Positions 46,723 to 55,314 of a DNA stretch of 64,000 nucleotides are shown here, piece by piece; within the stretch, counting starts at the first letter, position 1; every line of letters starts with the position of its first letter. The stretch spans positions 118,480 to 182,479 of the forward strand of contig NZ_JAPVOT010000009.1 of NCBI RefSeq assembly GCF_027257845.1, in the 5' to 3' direction. The DNA is from Alteromonas sp. BMJM2 (GTDB lineage: Bacteria > Pseudomonadota > Gammaproteobacteria > Enterobacterales > Alteromonadaceae). The translations under genes and the position numbers were made by a program. The notes under the pieces are model-generated. The model saw only the letters and a list, made by a program, of their open reading frames with translations, did not search any database and had not been told where the DNA came from.

Positions 46723-47930
46723 AGCGTTACCTCTGCCGATATACCCACTACATTTCTGTCGTAACCTATAAGCGCACGGTTACTGTCTCTATCATCTAGC
46801 TGGTAAAATAAAGAAAAACTTAACCAACGTCTTGCATTATAGTTTAACGCAGCTGAATAGCGCATTAGTTCATCATCTCGATTGGCAAGTACGCTGTCGG
46901 TAAGTACGTATTCATCGTCAATTTTAGCAATACTTACAGACGAACTTAAGCGTTCAAGCCACTCATGATTCCATGATGCTGTATAATCTCTACCGCGAAT
47001 AAAGTTACCTTCGCCGTTGGTTTCTCTTGTGTCTGCACTTGTAGAGAATTTAAACGTAGAGTATGAAACAGGCTGCCACTCAACACCTACTTCCCAATCT
47101 GTGCCATAAAAGGTACTTCTGGTCGCTGCTTTAAAGTCTTTTTCTTTATAGCCCGCTTTTGCAAACCCAGTGGTAGCGGCAGTAGTTTCCCAAGTAACAC
47201 CCACTAAGATACGAGTCTCATCACTATCACGGGTCGTAACTCCCTGTTGATTATCATATCTCACGTAGCTTTGAGTAACATCGAGCACCATATTGGTGGC
47301 AGACCCAATTCTGTAGGCCAATTCAGCACCCGCTCTGCTAATTACTCGGTCGCGAATTAGGTAAGCTTGTTCGCTTCTGTCATAGTCGAGTGTTTGTCTG
47401 TTAGCTTTAAAAGTAATCATGCCGTCAGACGATGCTGCACCATACATGTACTCACCACCAACAAATGTACTTTTATACCGATCTGGAGTTGCTATATTAG
47501 TGCCAAGACCTAACGAGAAACCAGTACCCCGATCTTCATGGCCGTCTTCATATTGCGCTAAAGCATTAACGCGATGACGACTGTTTAACTCAAAGTCACC
47601 TGAAGCTTCAAAAAAGTGGTCGGTATAATCGTCAGCACTACTTGAAAAATAGACGCCACGTTCGAGTCGATAACCAAATTGAACAGGGTTTCCGTCGAGC
47701 TCTGTTGCTGCAATAACCTCTGGCGAAAAAATCGCTCTCCAGCTGTAAATTTCTGGCAAGTCATCACGAGCATAGGCCACATTATCAACATAGCTCATCG
47801 ACGAATTTAAAGAGGGAATGATGTCAAATTGCCCAGCCTCTATTCTTCCAGCTTCCTGCGCAAAAACATTGGTGGGTGCTGTGGCGCAAATTGCCGACAT
47901 CACTGCTATGTTTCGTGTCCATCTCAACAT
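46719..47930 (-). CDS. outer membrane beta-barrel protein of the polysaccharide export operon
   Basis: This 403-residue protein has a signal peptide (about 1-24, ending TNVFA) and a body of alternating short amphipathic strands with Tyr/Trp/Arg patterns. It ends in a strand finishing GISAEVTL, as expected of an outer membrane barrel. Proteins of this type occur in XrtA-like and Vps-like export clusters and probably form the outer-membrane pore. It is the first gene of the minus-strand export operon. A sigma-54 promoter candidate lies about 185 bp upstream. Assignment is by topology and position only. Confidence 0.8.
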   Translation of the reverse strand: MLRWTRNIAVMSAICATAPTNVFAQEAGRIEAGQFDIIPSLNSSMSYVDNVAYARDDLPEIYSWRAIFSPEVIAATELDGNPVQFGYRLERGVYFSSSADDYTDHFFEASGDFELNSRHRVNALAQYEDGHEDRGTGFSLGLGTNIATPDRYKSTFVGGEYMYGAASSDGMITFKANRQTLDYDRSEQAYLIRDRVISRAGAELAYRIGSATNMVLDVTQSYVRYDNQQGVTTRDSDETRILVGVTWETTAATTGFAKAGYKEKDFKAATRSTFYGTDWEVGVEWQPVSYSTFKFSTSADTRETNGEGNFIRGRDYTASWNHEWLERLSSSVSIAKIDDEYVLTDSVLANRDDELMRYSAALNYNARRWLSFSLFYQLDDRDSNRALIGYDRNVVGISAEVTL

Positions 47931-48115
47931 TAGTTTTCCTCTATTTTAAATCCGAATGAGCCATAACTGTGCATAAAGCAAACACCGCTGCTTCAAAAGA
48001 AAGCAACCTGAGTACTTTAGCGTAACTTTTTTGCATATTTTTGAAATAAATATGTCTTTTTTCTACAAACACACCTGATATCTAGCCAAATAATGAGTTA
48101 ATGCTTCAAAACTAA

Positions 48116-48131
48116 TGCAAACAACGCGCCC
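48116..48131 (-). promoter_or_regulatory. sigma-54 promoter candidate of the export operon
   Basis: GGGCGCGTTGTTTGCA on the minus strand keeps the invariant GG and GC 12 bases apart and the TTGCA of the -12 box. The predicted start is near 48105, leaving a leader of about 175 bases. Confidence 0.45.
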
Positions 48132-48371
48132 ATTAACTATATTCACTACTTTAAAACATGGCTTGATAAAGTCGTTCTTCATAAGCCTAGCCGATTGAAG
48201 TGATTGCGAGGCTTTTGCAATTATTATTTACCAGGTGGTGTGTTTTCAAATAGGTTACCGCTGTGCTCGTAATAAACCTTTTATAAGAGCTTATGCTATC
48301 TCATTTATTGCTAACATGGAAAGATTTAACAGATAAAGATGTAGTTGCGACAGCGGATCTGTAATACTATT

Positions 48372-48386
48372 TGTAATAAAATTACA
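48372..48386. promoter_or_regulatory. inverted repeat, possible activator site
   Basis: A perfect TGTAAT-AAA-ATTACA lies about 115 bp upstream of the plus-strand sigma-54 candidate, with a third TGTAAT at 48360-48365. Its position suits an enhancer-binding protein, but the region is AT-rich. Confidence 0.3.
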
Positions 48387-48500
48387 TAAAAGACACGGTG
48401 TGATACCGAGTGGGATTAAAGTTAATCAAAATCGGCTGACATTCGTTTCATTTTGTAGAAAATTGAATAGATTTTTGTTGTGAATTCAGTTGCCAAGTAG

Positions 48501-48516
48501 TGGCGCAATTCTTGCC
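48501..48516 (+). promoter_or_regulatory. sigma-54 promoter candidate of the initiating transferase gene
   Basis: TGGCGCAATTCTTGCC matches the sigma-54 consensus, with GG and GC exactly 12 bases apart and TTGC intact. The predicted start is near 48527, about 55-100 bases before the candidate start codons. Confidence 0.55.
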
Positions 48517-48626
48517 CGTCGTTATTCTCAGTTAGATAACGCGACAGCAGCAACAAATATTCGAGCTGTTTTTTAAGATAATTGAAGCAATTTTACAACC
48601 AACTGAGTATTTCGAGACATTTATTA

Positions 48627-50081
48627 ATGGATAATAAAGAAGAATCTAATAAGGCGTTAAAGTCTCATTCTATGGAGCCCTCGGGGAATGCTGGCTTAAT
48701 AGTAAGGAATCAGAGCGGCTTCTCTACGTTCTATCGGATTGTAGACCTTGCTATCGTAACCATGCTCTACTATGCCAGTGCGATGTATTTTGGGTCTACC
48801 ATTGATGCCGCTAGCCTACTTCTTCTATTCATCAACGTAGTTTGTTTCCAAATTTCTGCCGAAGGTGTAGAGCTGTATCGCTCTTGGCGTGGTCATGGAA
48901 CGCAAGAAATGCTTAGAGCAGCAGCCATAACCTGGGCTATTAGTATATTTGCAACGCTTACCCTAGGGTATTTTTTCGTTTCCGAAATCAGTATTTCCTC
49001 AACTGCAATATTGCTCTGGTTTGCTTCATCTTTTGTCATGCTCATTGTATGGCGTTACGTTATGCGGAAATTTTTATTTAAAATCCGCAAAAGCGGGCAC
49101 AATTCCAGACGCTCTATCGTTATTGGTGCTACACAGCTTGGCGCAAATGTCGCTCTACAAATTCAAAACAACGAACATTTGGGCATTCGCTTTAACGGGA
49201 TTTTCGACGACCGAAGTGGTGATAGACTCCAGCACGAACTACAAAGTACGGTTTTAGGAAAAATAGACGATGCTATTGAGATGGCAAAACGCAATGAGGT
49301 TGACTATATATACATTGCATTGCCCATGAGCGCAGAAAACCGTATTCGCTCAATTTTAGAACAGTGTAGCGATACCACCGCAAGTGTTTATGTTATTCCA
49401 AACTTCTTTATGTACAACCTATTGAACGCTCGCTGGCAAACTGTTGGTAATGTGCAAGCGTTAAGTGTTTACGACACTCCATTTCAGGGCGCCAGTGATG
49501 TATTAAAGCGTATGGAAGACATAGTCTTGAGTATTGCCATTCTTATATTAATTTCCCTTCCTATGCTTTGCATAGCTGCAGCGGTAAAAGCGACGTCTAA
49601 AGGGCCGGTTATATTCAAGCAAAAACGCTATGGGTTAGATGGTAAGCAAATTACGGTTTATAAATTTCGCTCTATGACAACCCAAGACAACGGGCCAGTA
49701 GTAAAACAGGCCACTAAGAATGATGCCCGCTTAACAAAGATAGGTGGCTTTTTACGACGAACATCGCTTGACGAACTACCGCAATTTATTAATGTATTGC
49801 AAGGCAAAATGTCTATTGTAGGCCCCCGCCCGCACGCAGTTGCTCATAATGAAGAATATAGAAAGATAATTACAGGCTATATGCTGCGACACAAAGTTAA
49901 GCCTGGTATCACCGGCTGGGCTCAAGTAAACGGTTTGCGTGGAGAAACGGAAACCACTAACAAAATGGTACAAAGAGTCGAATACGACTTAGATTACATT
50001 CATCGCTGGTCTATTTGGTTCGATATGAAGATTATTTTTATGACCGTATTCAATGGATTCTTAAATAAAAACGCATACTAG
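48627..50081 (+). CDS. undecaprenyl-phosphate glycosyl-1-phosphate transferase
   Basis: This protein of about 484 residues initiates polymer synthesis by moving a sugar-1-phosphate onto undecaprenyl phosphate. It has four N-terminal membrane helices, a central nucleotide-binding-like domain (RSIVIGATQLGANVA) and one helix before the C-terminal sugar transferase domain. The latter shows FKQKRYGLDGKQITVYKFRSM, RRTSLDELPQFINVL and GKMSIVGPRPH. The ATG at 48627 is chosen over an upstream in-frame TTG at 48582, though neither has a strong ribosome binding site. It is close to VpsL/WcaJ-type glucose transferases. It stands alone, divergent from the export operon, with its own sigma-54 candidate, and is followed by a terminator. 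Confidence 0.92.
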   Translation: MDNKEESNKALKSHSMEPSGNAGLIVRNQSGFSTFYRIVDLAIVTMLYYASAMYFGSTIDAASLLLLFINVVCFQISAEGVELYRSWRGHGTQEMLRAAAITWAISIFATLTLGYFFVSEISISSTAILLWFASSFVMLIVWRYVMRKFLFKIRKSGHNSRRSIVIGATQLGANVALQIQNNEHLGIRFNGIFDDRSGDRLQHELQSTVLGKIDDAIEMAKRNEVDYIYIALPMSAENRIRSILEQCSDTTASVYVIPNFFMYNLLNARWQTVGNVQALSVYDTPFQGASDVLKRMEDIVLSIAILILISLPMLCIAAAVKATSKGPVIFKQKRYGLDGKQITVYKFRSMTTQDNGPVVKQATKNDARLTKIGGFLRRTSLDELPQFINVLQGKMSIVGPRPHAVAHNEEYRKIITGYMLRHKVKPGITGWAQVNGLRGETETTNKMVQRVEYDLDYIHRWSIWFDMKIIFMTVFNGFLNKNAY

Positions 50082-50098
50082 AAAACCGGATATGTTTA

Positions 50099-50130
50099 GC
50101 GCAGAGAGTCCATCTCTGTGCTCTTGTTTA
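50099..50130 (+). terminator. intrinsic terminator after the initiating transferase
   Basis: The stem GCGCAGAGA / TCTCTGTGC with a five-base loop is followed by TCTTGTTT, 18 bases after the stop codon. Confidence 0.7.
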
Positions 50131-50590
50131 CACTTAGATTTACTTCTTTTACCTGTTTAATCTTGCTCATCGGTTTGGGCAAAGTCACACATGGTGCAGC
50201 CTAAGCAAAACTATCAATACTTCAACGAGCAATGAAACAGCCATTCTTCAACAACATTTCGCTTTATATTAGCTAATTCGTGCGCTCGTTTGCGTACGCT
50301 TGAACTAAAATTATATGGTTTACCAACTTATTCAGCACAGCAAAGGTTTATAGCTTAGGTATTGTTTTACCCTGCTTTACATCCGTTTTTCTTTCGATAA
50401 CGTGAAAAATCTGTGCGCACATTCACTACTGAGGTTTATTTGGAGGTTTGAATGCTGAAGAGTTCAGAATCTTTGGTGTTCAGGGGTTCGGCTGTTCGGC
50501 TGTTCGGCTGTTCGGCTGTTCGGCTGTTCGGACATAGATAAAAGCAATTGTTTGCTAGTGATATTTCAACTTCGAATACTTATATTGCGG
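50131..50590. other. intergenic region with 8-bp simple repeat
   Basis: This stretch of about 460 bp has no open frame worth calling. Its only structure is the short tandem repeat at 50486-50531. It marks the right junction between the polysaccharide locus and the rplT operon. Confidence 0.5.
50486..50531. repeat. 8-bp tandem repeat GTTCGGCT, nearly six copies
   Basis: The unit GTTCGGCT is repeated five times perfectly, followed by a partial GTTCGG. The unit length is not a multiple of three and it lies outside any called gene. Such tracts change length by slippage. Confidence 0.9.
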
Positions 50591-50596
50591 AAAAGA

Positions 50597-50623
50597 AAAA
50601 GGCGAGCATCCTGCTCGCCTTTC
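50597..50623 (-). terminator. intrinsic terminator after rplT
   Basis: An 11-12-bp hairpin (AAGGCGAGCA / TGCTCGCCTT) with a three-base loop is followed on the minus strand by TTTTTCTTTT, just beyond the rplT stop. It shows that transcription of thrS-infC-rpmI-rplT ends here and does not continue into pheS. Confidence 0.9.
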
Positions 50624-50655
50624 CCCGAAAGAACTTAAACTTAATTAGTTAATAA

Positions 50656-51012
50656 TTAAGCTAATGCGCCTTTAGCCGCTTCGACTAGTGCGCTAAAAGC
50701 TGCTTTGTCATGAACTGCGATGTCGGCAAGGATCTTACGATCGATTTCAACAGACGCTTTCTTCAAACCGTTAATGAAACGGCTGTATGACAAACCATTT
50801 TGACGTGACGCAGCATTAATACGTGCAATCCATAACTGACGGAATTGACGTTTACGCTGACGACGGTCGCGGTAAGCATATTGACCAGCTTTAGTTACAG
50901 CCTGTACCGCTACGCGATAAACTCGTGAACGAGCGCCGTAATACCCTTTTGCCTGCTTGAGGACTTTTTTGTGACGAGCACGTGCAACCGTGCCGCGTTT
51001 TACTCTAGCCAT
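50656..51012 (-). CDS. rplT: 50S ribosomal protein L20
   Basis: This 118-residue basic protein starts [19 protein letters not shown] and contains the canonical [15 protein letters not shown] segment. L20 binds 23S rRNA early in large-subunit assembly and in E. coli represses translation of its own operon. It lies 18 bp after rpmI and is followed by a strong terminator. Confidence 0.99.
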   Translation of the reverse strand: MARVKRGTVARARHKKVLKQAKGYYGARSRVYRVAVQAVTKAGQYAYRDRRQRKRQFRQLWIARINAASRQNGLSYSRFINGLKKASVEIDRKILADIAVHDKAAFSALVEAAKGALA

Positions 51013-51030
51013 TCTTTAGTCTCCTAAGTC

Positions 51031-51228
51031 TTAAACGTACGGCAACATGCGCTGAACTAATTTAGTATCAGAATCATGAACCAATTTTTTGCCACGTAAC
51101 TGGCGTTTACGCTTAGTACTCTTCTTAGTCAGAATGTGACGTAAGTGAGACTGCTTGCTTTTAAAGCGACCAGAGCCCGTTTTCTTGAAACGCTTGGCGG
51201 CACCGCTTACAGATTTCATTTTAGGCAT
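51031..51228 (-). CDS. rpmI: 50S ribosomal protein L35
   Basis: This 65-residue basic protein starts [20 protein letters not shown] and ends [10 protein letters not shown], both typical of L35. It lies between infC and rplT as in most bacteria. Confidence 0.99.
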   Translation of the reverse strand: MPKMKSVSGAAKRFKKTGSGRFKSKQSHLRHILTKKSTKRKRQLRGKKLVHDSDTKLVQRMLPYV

Positions 51229-51345
51229 TGCTAAAACTCCGCATTGTTTTGTATCGACATGTTCAGCGTGCAGTCGCTTAATTGTCGGTTAATGTTTGCA
51301 GCAAGGTGTTTCAGGGTGCAGATTCCCGAAAACTTTAGACCATTA

Positions 51346-51885
51346 CTACTTCTTAGTTGGGGCTAGCACCATAATCATCTGGCGGCCTTCCACGCGACGT
51401 GGAAAAGATTCGCAGTTTGCGATCTCTTCTAAATCGTTTTTAACGCGATTTAGTAGGTCTATACCGATGTCTTGGTGCGCCATTTCACGTCCGCGGAAGC
51501 GGATTGTGACTTTGGCTTTATCACCACCTTCGAGAAAGCGACGCAGGTTGCGCAGTTTTACCTGGTAATCGCCTTCATCAGTGCCAGGGCGAAATTTAAT
51601 CTCCTTGACCTGAATTTGCTTTTGTTTCTTCTTCTGTTCTTTCTGAGCTTTACTCTTTTCGAAGACGAACTTGCCATAGTCCATAACTTTACAGACTGGC
51701 GGCTCAGCATTCGGACTGATTTCTACAAGATCTAAGGTAGCTTCTTCCGCTAGCTGCGTTGCTTCAGCGAGTGAAACTACGCCAACCTGTTCTCCGTCTT
51801 TGCCAATTAAACGTACTTCTTTGGCTTTAATCTCATCGTTAATGCGGGCTTTGTCGCCCTGAGCCTTATTGTTAGCGCCTTTAAT
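51346..51885 (-). CDS. infC: translation initiation factor IF-3
   Basis: This 179-residue factor binds the 30S subunit and checks start-codon pairing. The N domain ([16 protein letters not shown]), helical linker ([16 protein letters not shown]) and C domain ([29 protein letters not shown]) are all present. The start is the rare codon ATT at 51885, directly after GGAGGAATACCAC. An ATG further upstream (51945) would add residues foreign to the family. The ATT start is the known basis of IF-3 autoregulation in E. coli. It follows thrS on the same strand. Confidence 0.97.
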   Translation of the reverse strand: MKGANNKAQGDKARINDEIKAKEVRLIGKDGEQVGVVSLAEATQLAEEATLDLVEISPNAEPPVCKVMDYGKFVFEKSKAQKEQKKKQKQIQVKEIKFRPGTDEGDYQVKLRNLRRFLEGGDKAKVTIRFRGREMAHQDIGIDLLNRVKNDLEEIANCESFPRRVEGRQMIMVLAPTKK

Positions 51886-51999
51886 GTGGTATTCCTCCAA
51901 ACATTTAATTCTTTCGTTTGTTTTTGTGATGCTGGATATCAGCAATTATTAAAAGCCAAAAACAAACTCCGGTGTGCATTATACACAAATTTTGCTCAA

Positions 52000-53916
52000 C
52001 TACTTAATGGTCTTTGCCATAACTTCTTGTTGAGACATGGCAATAAAGTCTTCCAGGCTCATTTTGCCTAGGTCATCGCCGCGACGTGAGCGCACTGCTA
52101 CTTCGCCCGATTCCATTTCTTTATCGCCTACTACTAGCATATATGGGATACGCTTAAGTGTGTGCTCACGGATTTTAAAGCCAATCTTCTCATTTCTCAA
52201 GTCAGACTTTGCTCTAAACCCTAAATCATGCAGTTTTTTTACACAATCTTGCGCATAATCTGCCTGTTTGTCAGTAATATTCATTACTACCACCTGTTGT
52301 GGTGCTAACCACAACGGATAAAAACCGGCAAACTCTTCGGTAAGTATACCGATGAAACGCTCTAACGAACCCAAAATCGCTCTGTGGATCATGACAGGTA
52401 CTTTACGTTCGCCATCTTCAGCAACATAAGTAGACCCTAAACGACCAGGCATCGAGAAATCGAGCTGCACAGTACCACATTGCCATGCTCTGTCTAGACA
52501 ATCGTGCAAAGTAAATTCAATTTTAGGACCGTAGAACGCACCTTCACCAGGCTGATATTCAAATTCAATATCGTTGGCCTTTAATGCTTCAGCTAGTGCC
52601 GCTTCCGACTTATCCCAAATTTCATCAGCCCCTACTCGCTTTTCAGGTCGCGTAGATAGCTTTACTGCCACTTTGTCGAAACCAAATGCTGCATAGGTCT
52701 CATACACCATTCTTATACAGCCGCTAACCTCTTCTAAGATCTGCTCTTCTGTACAAAAAATATGAGCATCGTCTTGGGTAAACCCACGAACACGCATTAA
52801 ACCGTGCAGTGCGCCTGATGGTTCGTTGCGGTGGCAACAACCAAATTCAGCCATACGTAGCGGTAAATCGCGGTACGACTTAAGACCTTGGTTAAATATT
52901 TGAACGTGTCCTGGGCAGTTCATCGGCTTAACCGCATACTCGCGCTTTTCCGACTCAGTAGTAAACATGTTTTCTGCGTACTTGTCCCAGTGTCCACTTT
53001 TTTCCCACAAGCTGCGGTCCATCATTAATGGGCCTTTTACTTCGTCGTAGTTGTATTGGCGAAGTTTTGTGCGAATGAAACTTTCTAATTCGGTGTATAT
53101 AGACCAACCGTCATTGTGCCAAAACACCATTCCTGGCGCTTCTTCTTGCCAATGGAATAAGTTTAGTGCTTTACCAATTTTACGGTGATCACGCTTTTCA
53201 GCTTCTTCAAGTCGTTGTAAATACGACTTCAATTGTTTTTTATCTGCCCATGCTGTGCCGTAAATACGCTGCAGCATTTTGTTATCGCTATCGCCGCGCC
53301 AGTAAGCGCCTGCCACTTTCATTAGCTTAAAGTGATGGCAAAACTTCATGTTTGGTACGTGAGGGCCGCGACACATATCGGTGTATTCTTCATGAATGTA
53401 AAGCGCTGGGCGATCATCCTTGCTGATATTTTCATCAAGAATTTGAATTTTATAGTCTTCACCGCGCTCTGCAAAGGCATCGCGAGCTTCTTGCCAACTC
53501 ACTTTGTTTTTTACAACGTTGTAGTTCGTTTTGGCAAGCTCTAACATACGCTTTTCAAGTTTGGCTAAATCTTCCTGAGTCAGGCTTTCTTCCATATCAA
53601 CATCGTAGTAAAACCCGTTGTCGATAATGGGTCCAATTGCCATTTTTGTATTGGGCCAAAGCTGCTTAATGGCATGGCCTAACAAGTGAGCACAGCTGTG
53701 GCGCAGAATATCTAATCCGTCGTCGTCTTTGGCGGTAATGATTTGAAGCTGTGCATCAGCGTCAATCATGTCTACAGCGTCAACAAGCTCGCCGTTTACT
53801 TTACCGGCAATCGTTGCTTTGGCTAAACCAGGGCCAATGTCGTTTGCAACGTCGAGTACAGAAACAGCGTTGTCGAAAGCGCGTTGGCTTCCATCAGGAA
53901 GGGTAATTACAGGCAT
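52000..53916 (-). CDS. thrS: threonyl-tRNA synthetase
   Basis: This 638-residue class II synthetase starts [11 protein letters not shown] after AAAGGAAC. An in-frame ATG further upstream (53961) lacks homology. It has the TGS domain (about 1-60), the editing domain with [10 protein letters not shown] zinc-type ligands (about 70-220), the catalytic core with [13 protein letters not shown] (motif 2) and [18 protein letters not shown] (motif 3), and a C-terminal anticodon-binding domain. It charges tRNA(Thr) and is the first gene of the thrS-infC-rpmI-rplT operon. Confidence 0.98.
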   Translation of the reverse strand: MPVITLPDGSQRAFDNAVSVLDVANDIGPGLAKATIAGKVNGELVDAVDMIDADAQLQIITAKDDDGLDILRHSCAHLLGHAIKQLWPNTKMAIGPIIDNGFYYDVDMEESLTQEDLAKLEKRMLELAKTNYNVVKNKVSWQEARDAFAERGEDYKIQILDENISKDDRPALYIHEEYTDMCRGPHVPNMKFCHHFKLMKVAGAYWRGDSDNKMLQRIYGTAWADKKQLKSYLQRLEEAEKRDHRKIGKALNLFHWQEEAPGMVFWHNDGWSIYTELESFIRTKLRQYNYDEVKGPLMMDRSLWEKSGHWDKYAENMFTTESEKREYAVKPMNCPGHVQIFNQGLKSYRDLPLRMAEFGCCHRNEPSGALHGLMRVRGFTQDDAHIFCTEEQILEEVSGCIRMVYETYAAFGFDKVAVKLSTRPEKRVGADEIWDKSEAALAEALKANDIEFEYQPGEGAFYGPKIEFTLHDCLDRAWQCGTVQLDFSMPGRLGSTYVAEDGERKVPVMIHRAILGSLERFIGILTEEFAGFYPLWLAPQQVVVMNITDKQADYAQDCVKKLHDLGFRAKSDLRNEKIGFKIREHTLKRIPYMLVVGDKEMESGEVAVRSRRGDDLGKMSLEDFIAMSQQEVMAKTIK

Positions 53917-53961
53917 GAATGTTCCTTTACAGTGGTGACGCCTACTCTGCGCCACTTGCAT

Positions 53962-54485
53962 ATTTAAAGTTTGAGCGTGGAATACGCTATTCGTATTTTT
54001 CCAACGTTGGCATTTATCCGGTTAACACCACTAATTTTAGTAGAGTTCGTTTGCACATAATAAATAGCGACAAAAGATAACGACAAAGCAAAACGTTGAA
54101 TTATTAATATGTTTTCGATGGCCGATTATAACGAGTGTATGCACAACTTCAACGATGAAAACGGGTTTCATCAACTAATTGGCAAACAATCGCTTGTTTT
54201 AAGTGCGATCCGTTACGGAAATTGCCTGTTTGTGGGTTTTATACAGCGGCAGTTCTCGCCATTGAGGAGCGACTGGCCGCTTTACCGAAACCTTTTTCCT
54301 AAACTATAGCAATACCACCCCAGTGAAAAAAAATGACAATCAAAGAAAACCAATCTATCAGCTTTACCCTATTTTGAACCACGGGTTATTATTCGGTGTT
54401 CATTGTATCGTTTTAGCAAAAGACATTGTTGGCGATATTCAGCGCAGGAAATACGCTAAGCGTAAATTCAACAAAGTGAGTTTTT
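53962..54485. other. divergent intergenic region upstream of thrS
   Basis: This 520-bp gap lies between thrS and the divergent pteridine reductase gene. Two open stretches of 60-66 codons exist on the plus strand (54109-54309 and 54323-54505), but they have no ribosome binding site, odd composition and no recognisable family, so they are not called. A short palindrome TACGC-TAA-GCGTA lies at 54452-54464 just before the reductase gene. In E. coli the thrS leader folds into a tRNA-like operator. I could not establish one here by eye. Confidence 0.45.
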
Positions 54486-55280
54486 ATGGAAGACAACGGC
54501 CTTAATGCACGTGAAGCCGCAGATACTGATAAGCAGCACGTAACACCTGTGGCGTTAATTACTGGCGCGGCAAAGCGAATTGGCGCAACAATAGCTCGGC
54601 GGATTCATGAATGTGGATATGCTGTTATTATTCATTTTTCAACGTCTTCAGATGAAGCGAACACCCTAGTAAACGAACTCAATCAAACTCGCAAAAACTC
54701 CGCCGCTTGCCTTCAAGGCGATCTATGCGACAAAGATAGCGTACAAAGTTTAGCAATGCAGTCGGTTGCCATTTGGGGGCGATTAGACTTGCTGGTAAAC
54801 AATGCATCGAGCTTTTACCCCACGCCTCTTGGCGAGATTACCGAAGAAGACTGGTCATCATTGGTGGGCAGTAATGTTAAAGGGCCCTTATTTTTGTCTC
54901 AAGCATTAACGCCAGCACTCACCCAAAGTAATGGCAGCGTTATAAATATGATAGATATGCACATTGATAGGCCACTGCCTAAACACAGCGTGTACCTACT
55001 GGCAAAGGCTGGATTGGCATCACTCACGCGCTCTATGGCGATAGATCTTGCGCCAAATGTGCGCGTAAACGGCATTGCCCCCGGTGCCATACTGTGGCCT
55101 GAACGAGAAATGGATGAAGAAGACAAAAAGCGGCTACTCGATAGCGTTCCACTTCGCCGGCTTGGAAACCCTGAAGATATCGCTGAAACACTCATGTTTC
55201 TTGTATCTGCACCCTATATCACTGGGCAAATTATTTATGTGGATGGCGGCAGAAGTCTTTACACCAGCGCCGAAATATAG
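54486..55280 (+). CDS. folM: pteridine reductase (FolM-like short-chain dehydrogenase)
   Basis: This 264-residue SDR enzyme has the NADPH site TGAAKRIG (residues 26-33), LVNNASSFYPTPL near residue 105, and the active-site segment DMHIDRPLPKHSVYLLAKAGL with its YxxxK pair. The C-terminal RRLGNPEDIAETLMFLVSAPYITGQIIYVDGG is standard. The TGAAKRIG and NMIDMHIDRPL signatures mark the PTR1/FolM group, which reduces dihydromonapterin or dihydrofolate. The first 20 residues are a polar extension. The next gene follows after about 35 bp in the same direction. Confidence 0.88.
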   Translation: MEDNGLNAREAADTDKQHVTPVALITGAAKRIGATIARRIHECGYAVIIHFSTSSDEANTLVNELNQTRKNSAACLQGDLCDKDSVQSLAMQSVAIWGRLDLLVNNASSFYPTPLGEITEEDWSSLVGSNVKGPLFLSQALTPALTQSNGSVINMIDMHIDRPLPKHSVYLLAKAGLASLTRSMAIDLAPNVRVNGIAPGAILWPEREMDEEDKKRLLDSVPLRRLGNPEDIAETLMFLVSAPYITGQIIYVDGGRSLYTSAEI

Positions 55281-55314
55281 CTAAAGAGCTCAATGACAAA
55301 GAGACGCACTATCT

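Larger units (their letters stand above)
47931..48581. other. divergent regulatory region with two sigma-54 candidates
   Basis: This 650-bp region between the export operon and the initiating transferase gene holds no open frame. It contains sigma-54-type promoters facing each way (48116-48131 minus, 48501-48516 plus) and, between them, inverted repeats TGTAAT-AAA-ATTACA (48372-48386) and CGGT-GTGAT-ACCG (48396-48408). These are candidate sites for an enhancer-binding activator. Confidence 0.5.

Noticed and set aside
53917..54100. tRNA-like operator in the thrS leader
   Set aside because: Expected from E. coli, but I could not find a convincing anticodon-like hairpin by eye.
54109..54505. 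Two open frames of 60-66 codons upstream of the pteridine reductase gene
   Set aside because: No ribosome binding site, no recognisable family, odd composition, and one overlaps the reductase start. More likely chance open frames in a divergent regulatory region.
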